The position numbers and the translations under genes were made by a program. From Caldilineaceae bacterium (GTDB taxonomy: Bacteria > Chloroflexota > Anaerolineae > Caldilineales > Caldilineaceae): a stretch of DNA of 6,922 bases. Below the pieces are notes generated by a model. That model was not told where the DNA came from, made no database searches, and worked only from the letters and a program-made list of their open reading frames with translations. Of the stretch, positions 5,541 to 6,922 are shown one piece after another. Numbering within the stretch: the stretch's first letter is position 1; every line of letters begins with the position of its first letter. The DNA lies in NCBI GenBank assembly GCA_012032975.1, contig JAAUPU010000149.1, positions 1 through 6,922 of the forward strand, given 5' to 3'.

Positions 5541-6874
5541 CTAGCCTGTCCATCTTAGAATCACGACTTCTTCCCGCAATTCTTCTCTTGTCGCGGTTGC
5601 CGCTCGGGTCCGAAAGAGGTCAATTCTCTCGACTTGATAATCAAGTTGTTCTGCGATTTCGGCTAGCAGTTGGCCCGTCCGGATCATCACCCGGAAGTAA
5701 GAAGCCTGATCGCCCACAACATATGCAAGCTGAGCGCCGGGCTTCAAGACTTTCCGTAACTCGGCTAGGTGTCTTGCCATTCCTCCAAAATATAGCTTTG
5801 TAGCTCGCCCATACAGTTTTTCAAATCCCGATGTCTTGTTAAGCTCAATTCTGCGTCGTTCAATTCTTTCGGCTATCTGATTTACAGTGTCGTTGTCTTC
5901 GATCCACTTGTCATCACGATCAGAGGTGTAAATGCCACGCGTGTTAGAGCGCAACAAACCTTTCTTGAATGCTCTCAATTCAGATCTGTTTCTGATAAAT
6001 CCGAGTACGACCGATTCAAGCCGGGTTGCTCTAGTGTAATCCTTCTCGTTTGGATATGGCGGCGATGTGATGACCGCGTCGATGGAATGGGGCTGGACAA
6101 AGGATGCCACATCTCGAGAATCGGCTTGATACACGTGGCAATCTAGAGGTAGGCGCTGATCTGCCGACGCCAAATCGTAAGCCATTTGGCTAACCTCATT
6201 CAACCACGGTGATAGTACGGGTGCATCCTTCTTGAGTTTACCGACGCCAATTTCCGGTCCAAACCGAACATTGCTGGCATGGAAAACAAGTGTCTTGGCG
6301 AGAGCCAAAATACAATGTTCATAAAAACACGAATCTTTCTGTCGATCCAGCACCTCCAAGAGGACGAGAGATTTGTGAAGTGGGATTGGGCTGATTGAGT
6401 TCTTGATCAACAGCTTTTCGGCATCTGGTTCAAGATGACGGCGTACTGAATCATCCAGTTCATCACCAAACTCCACTAGATCGTCAATTCCTGATTCGCC
6501 TAAAATGTGTTCCGCTTCTCCAGCAATATACGACGCAAATCGATGAAGCGCCGCAGAATCTACCTCCCATCGAAGTTTTATTCTACTCGCAAAATGGGCG
6601 ACTGGATTTGCCTCAATGCCGATTGCCGCGATTCCATTCAACTTGGATTCAACAACTGTCGTACCTGTACCGCAAAGGGATCGAGAATGACGGCGCCGCT
6701 GCCAAGCGAAAAGTCCTCTACATAACTTCTGACCAGGTGCGGTGGAAACGACAATACGAACCGGTACCAATCATGGAACGCCCGATCCTGTTCATGTACG
6801 CGATTCAGATTGCGGCTCTTGGGATCCAAATCGAATTCTTCTGTGATCGCAAGAGGAAGAGCCAACTGTCCCAA
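5541..6874 (-). CDS. DNA amino-methyltransferase (N4-cytosine or N6-adenine) of a restriction-modification system, with a one-base frameshift in motif I
   Basis: It would transfer a methyl group from S-adenosylmethionine to an exocyclic amino group in DNA, protecting sites from the adjacent nuclease. Reading 6874-6674 gives the N-terminus (MGQLALPLAITEEF..., FHDWYRFVLSFPPHLVRSYV, GAVILDPF). Reading from about 6676 in the next frame gives CGTGTTVVESKLNG, GIEANP and the rest. One missing T in the T run 6674-6676 accounts for the break: restored, it yields DPFCGTGTT, canonical motif I, and a 444-residue protein. Motif II/III-like GIEANP is at about 86-91 and catalytic motif IV TSPPYPNEKDYTRATRLES at about 270-288, with late motifs LAELRKVLKPGAQLAYVVGD at about 371-390. 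The order (I, about 200 residues, IV) is alpha-like. The start is uncertain: the frame has no ATG between the TGA at 6901-6899 and motif I; TTG at 6874 is the best available. The frame-2 TTG start at 6770 is not credible because 6770-6680 reads as noise. Confidence 0.88.
5545..5548 (-). promoter_or_regulatory. Shine-Dalgarno of the endonuclease inside the methyltransferase end
   Basis: CAGG on the minus strand lies 5 nt before the endonuclease ATG (5539-5537) and overlaps the last methyltransferase codons. With TAG-T-ATG at the junction, ribosomes ending the methyltransferase could restart on the nuclease. Confidence 0.5.
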
Positions 6875-6922
6875 TTTGAGTTCCGATGAGGTGAAGGTTC
6901 AGATCCAAGCTGACAGTATAAC

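Overview
The window is bacterial chromosomal (or contig) DNA of moderate to high GC. It most resembles a Chloroflexota genome (Anaerolineae/Caldilineae-like). That placement is an inference from gene content: an ECF sigma factor followed by a membrane anti-sigma-like protein with a DUF5667-type ectodomain and a very long Thr/Pro tail, and an ArsA-family ATPase carrying a C-terminal HSP20-like domain. No rRNA, tRNA, CRISPR array, insertion sequence or integrase is visible.

Layout. At 1-283 lies a leader region with a perfect 10-bp hairpin and a strong minus-strand Shine-Dalgarno sequence, probably serving a gene that leaves the window on the left. It is followed by a plus-strand DinB-fold metalloenzyme gene (284-787). 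A palindrome-rich 106-bp gap separates this from everything else, which is on the minus strand. In transcription order (right to left) the minus-strand genes are: a DNA amino-methyltransferase (6874-5541), a putative PD-(D/E)XK restriction endonuclease (5539-4739), an ArsA/GET3-family ATPase (4672-3398), a rho-independent terminator (3312-3268), an ECF sigma factor (3213-2635) and its membrane partner (2627-894).

How they work together. The methyltransferase stop and the endonuclease start are 1 nt apart, the usual arrangement of a Type II-like restriction-modification pair. Their base composition looks lower in GC than the rest, which suggests transfer. The ArsA ATPase follows after 66 nt with its own good ribosome-binding site and may be co-transcribed. 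The sigma factor and the membrane protein, 7 nt apart, form a second unit: probably a sigma/anti-sigma sensory pair.

Integrity. Three single-base frame breaks can be read directly. One T appears to be missing at 6674-6676, exactly inside methyltransferase motif I (restoring it gives DPFCGTGTT). One base appears extra at the G run 1560-1563, and one missing at the C run 1385-1388, in the Thr/Pro tail of the membrane protein. All three sit in 3-4 nt homopolymers, which points to homopolymer sequencing error at least as much as to real mutation. The most interesting content is the restriction-modification pair with an uncharacterised nuclease; I see no convincing wholly new system.
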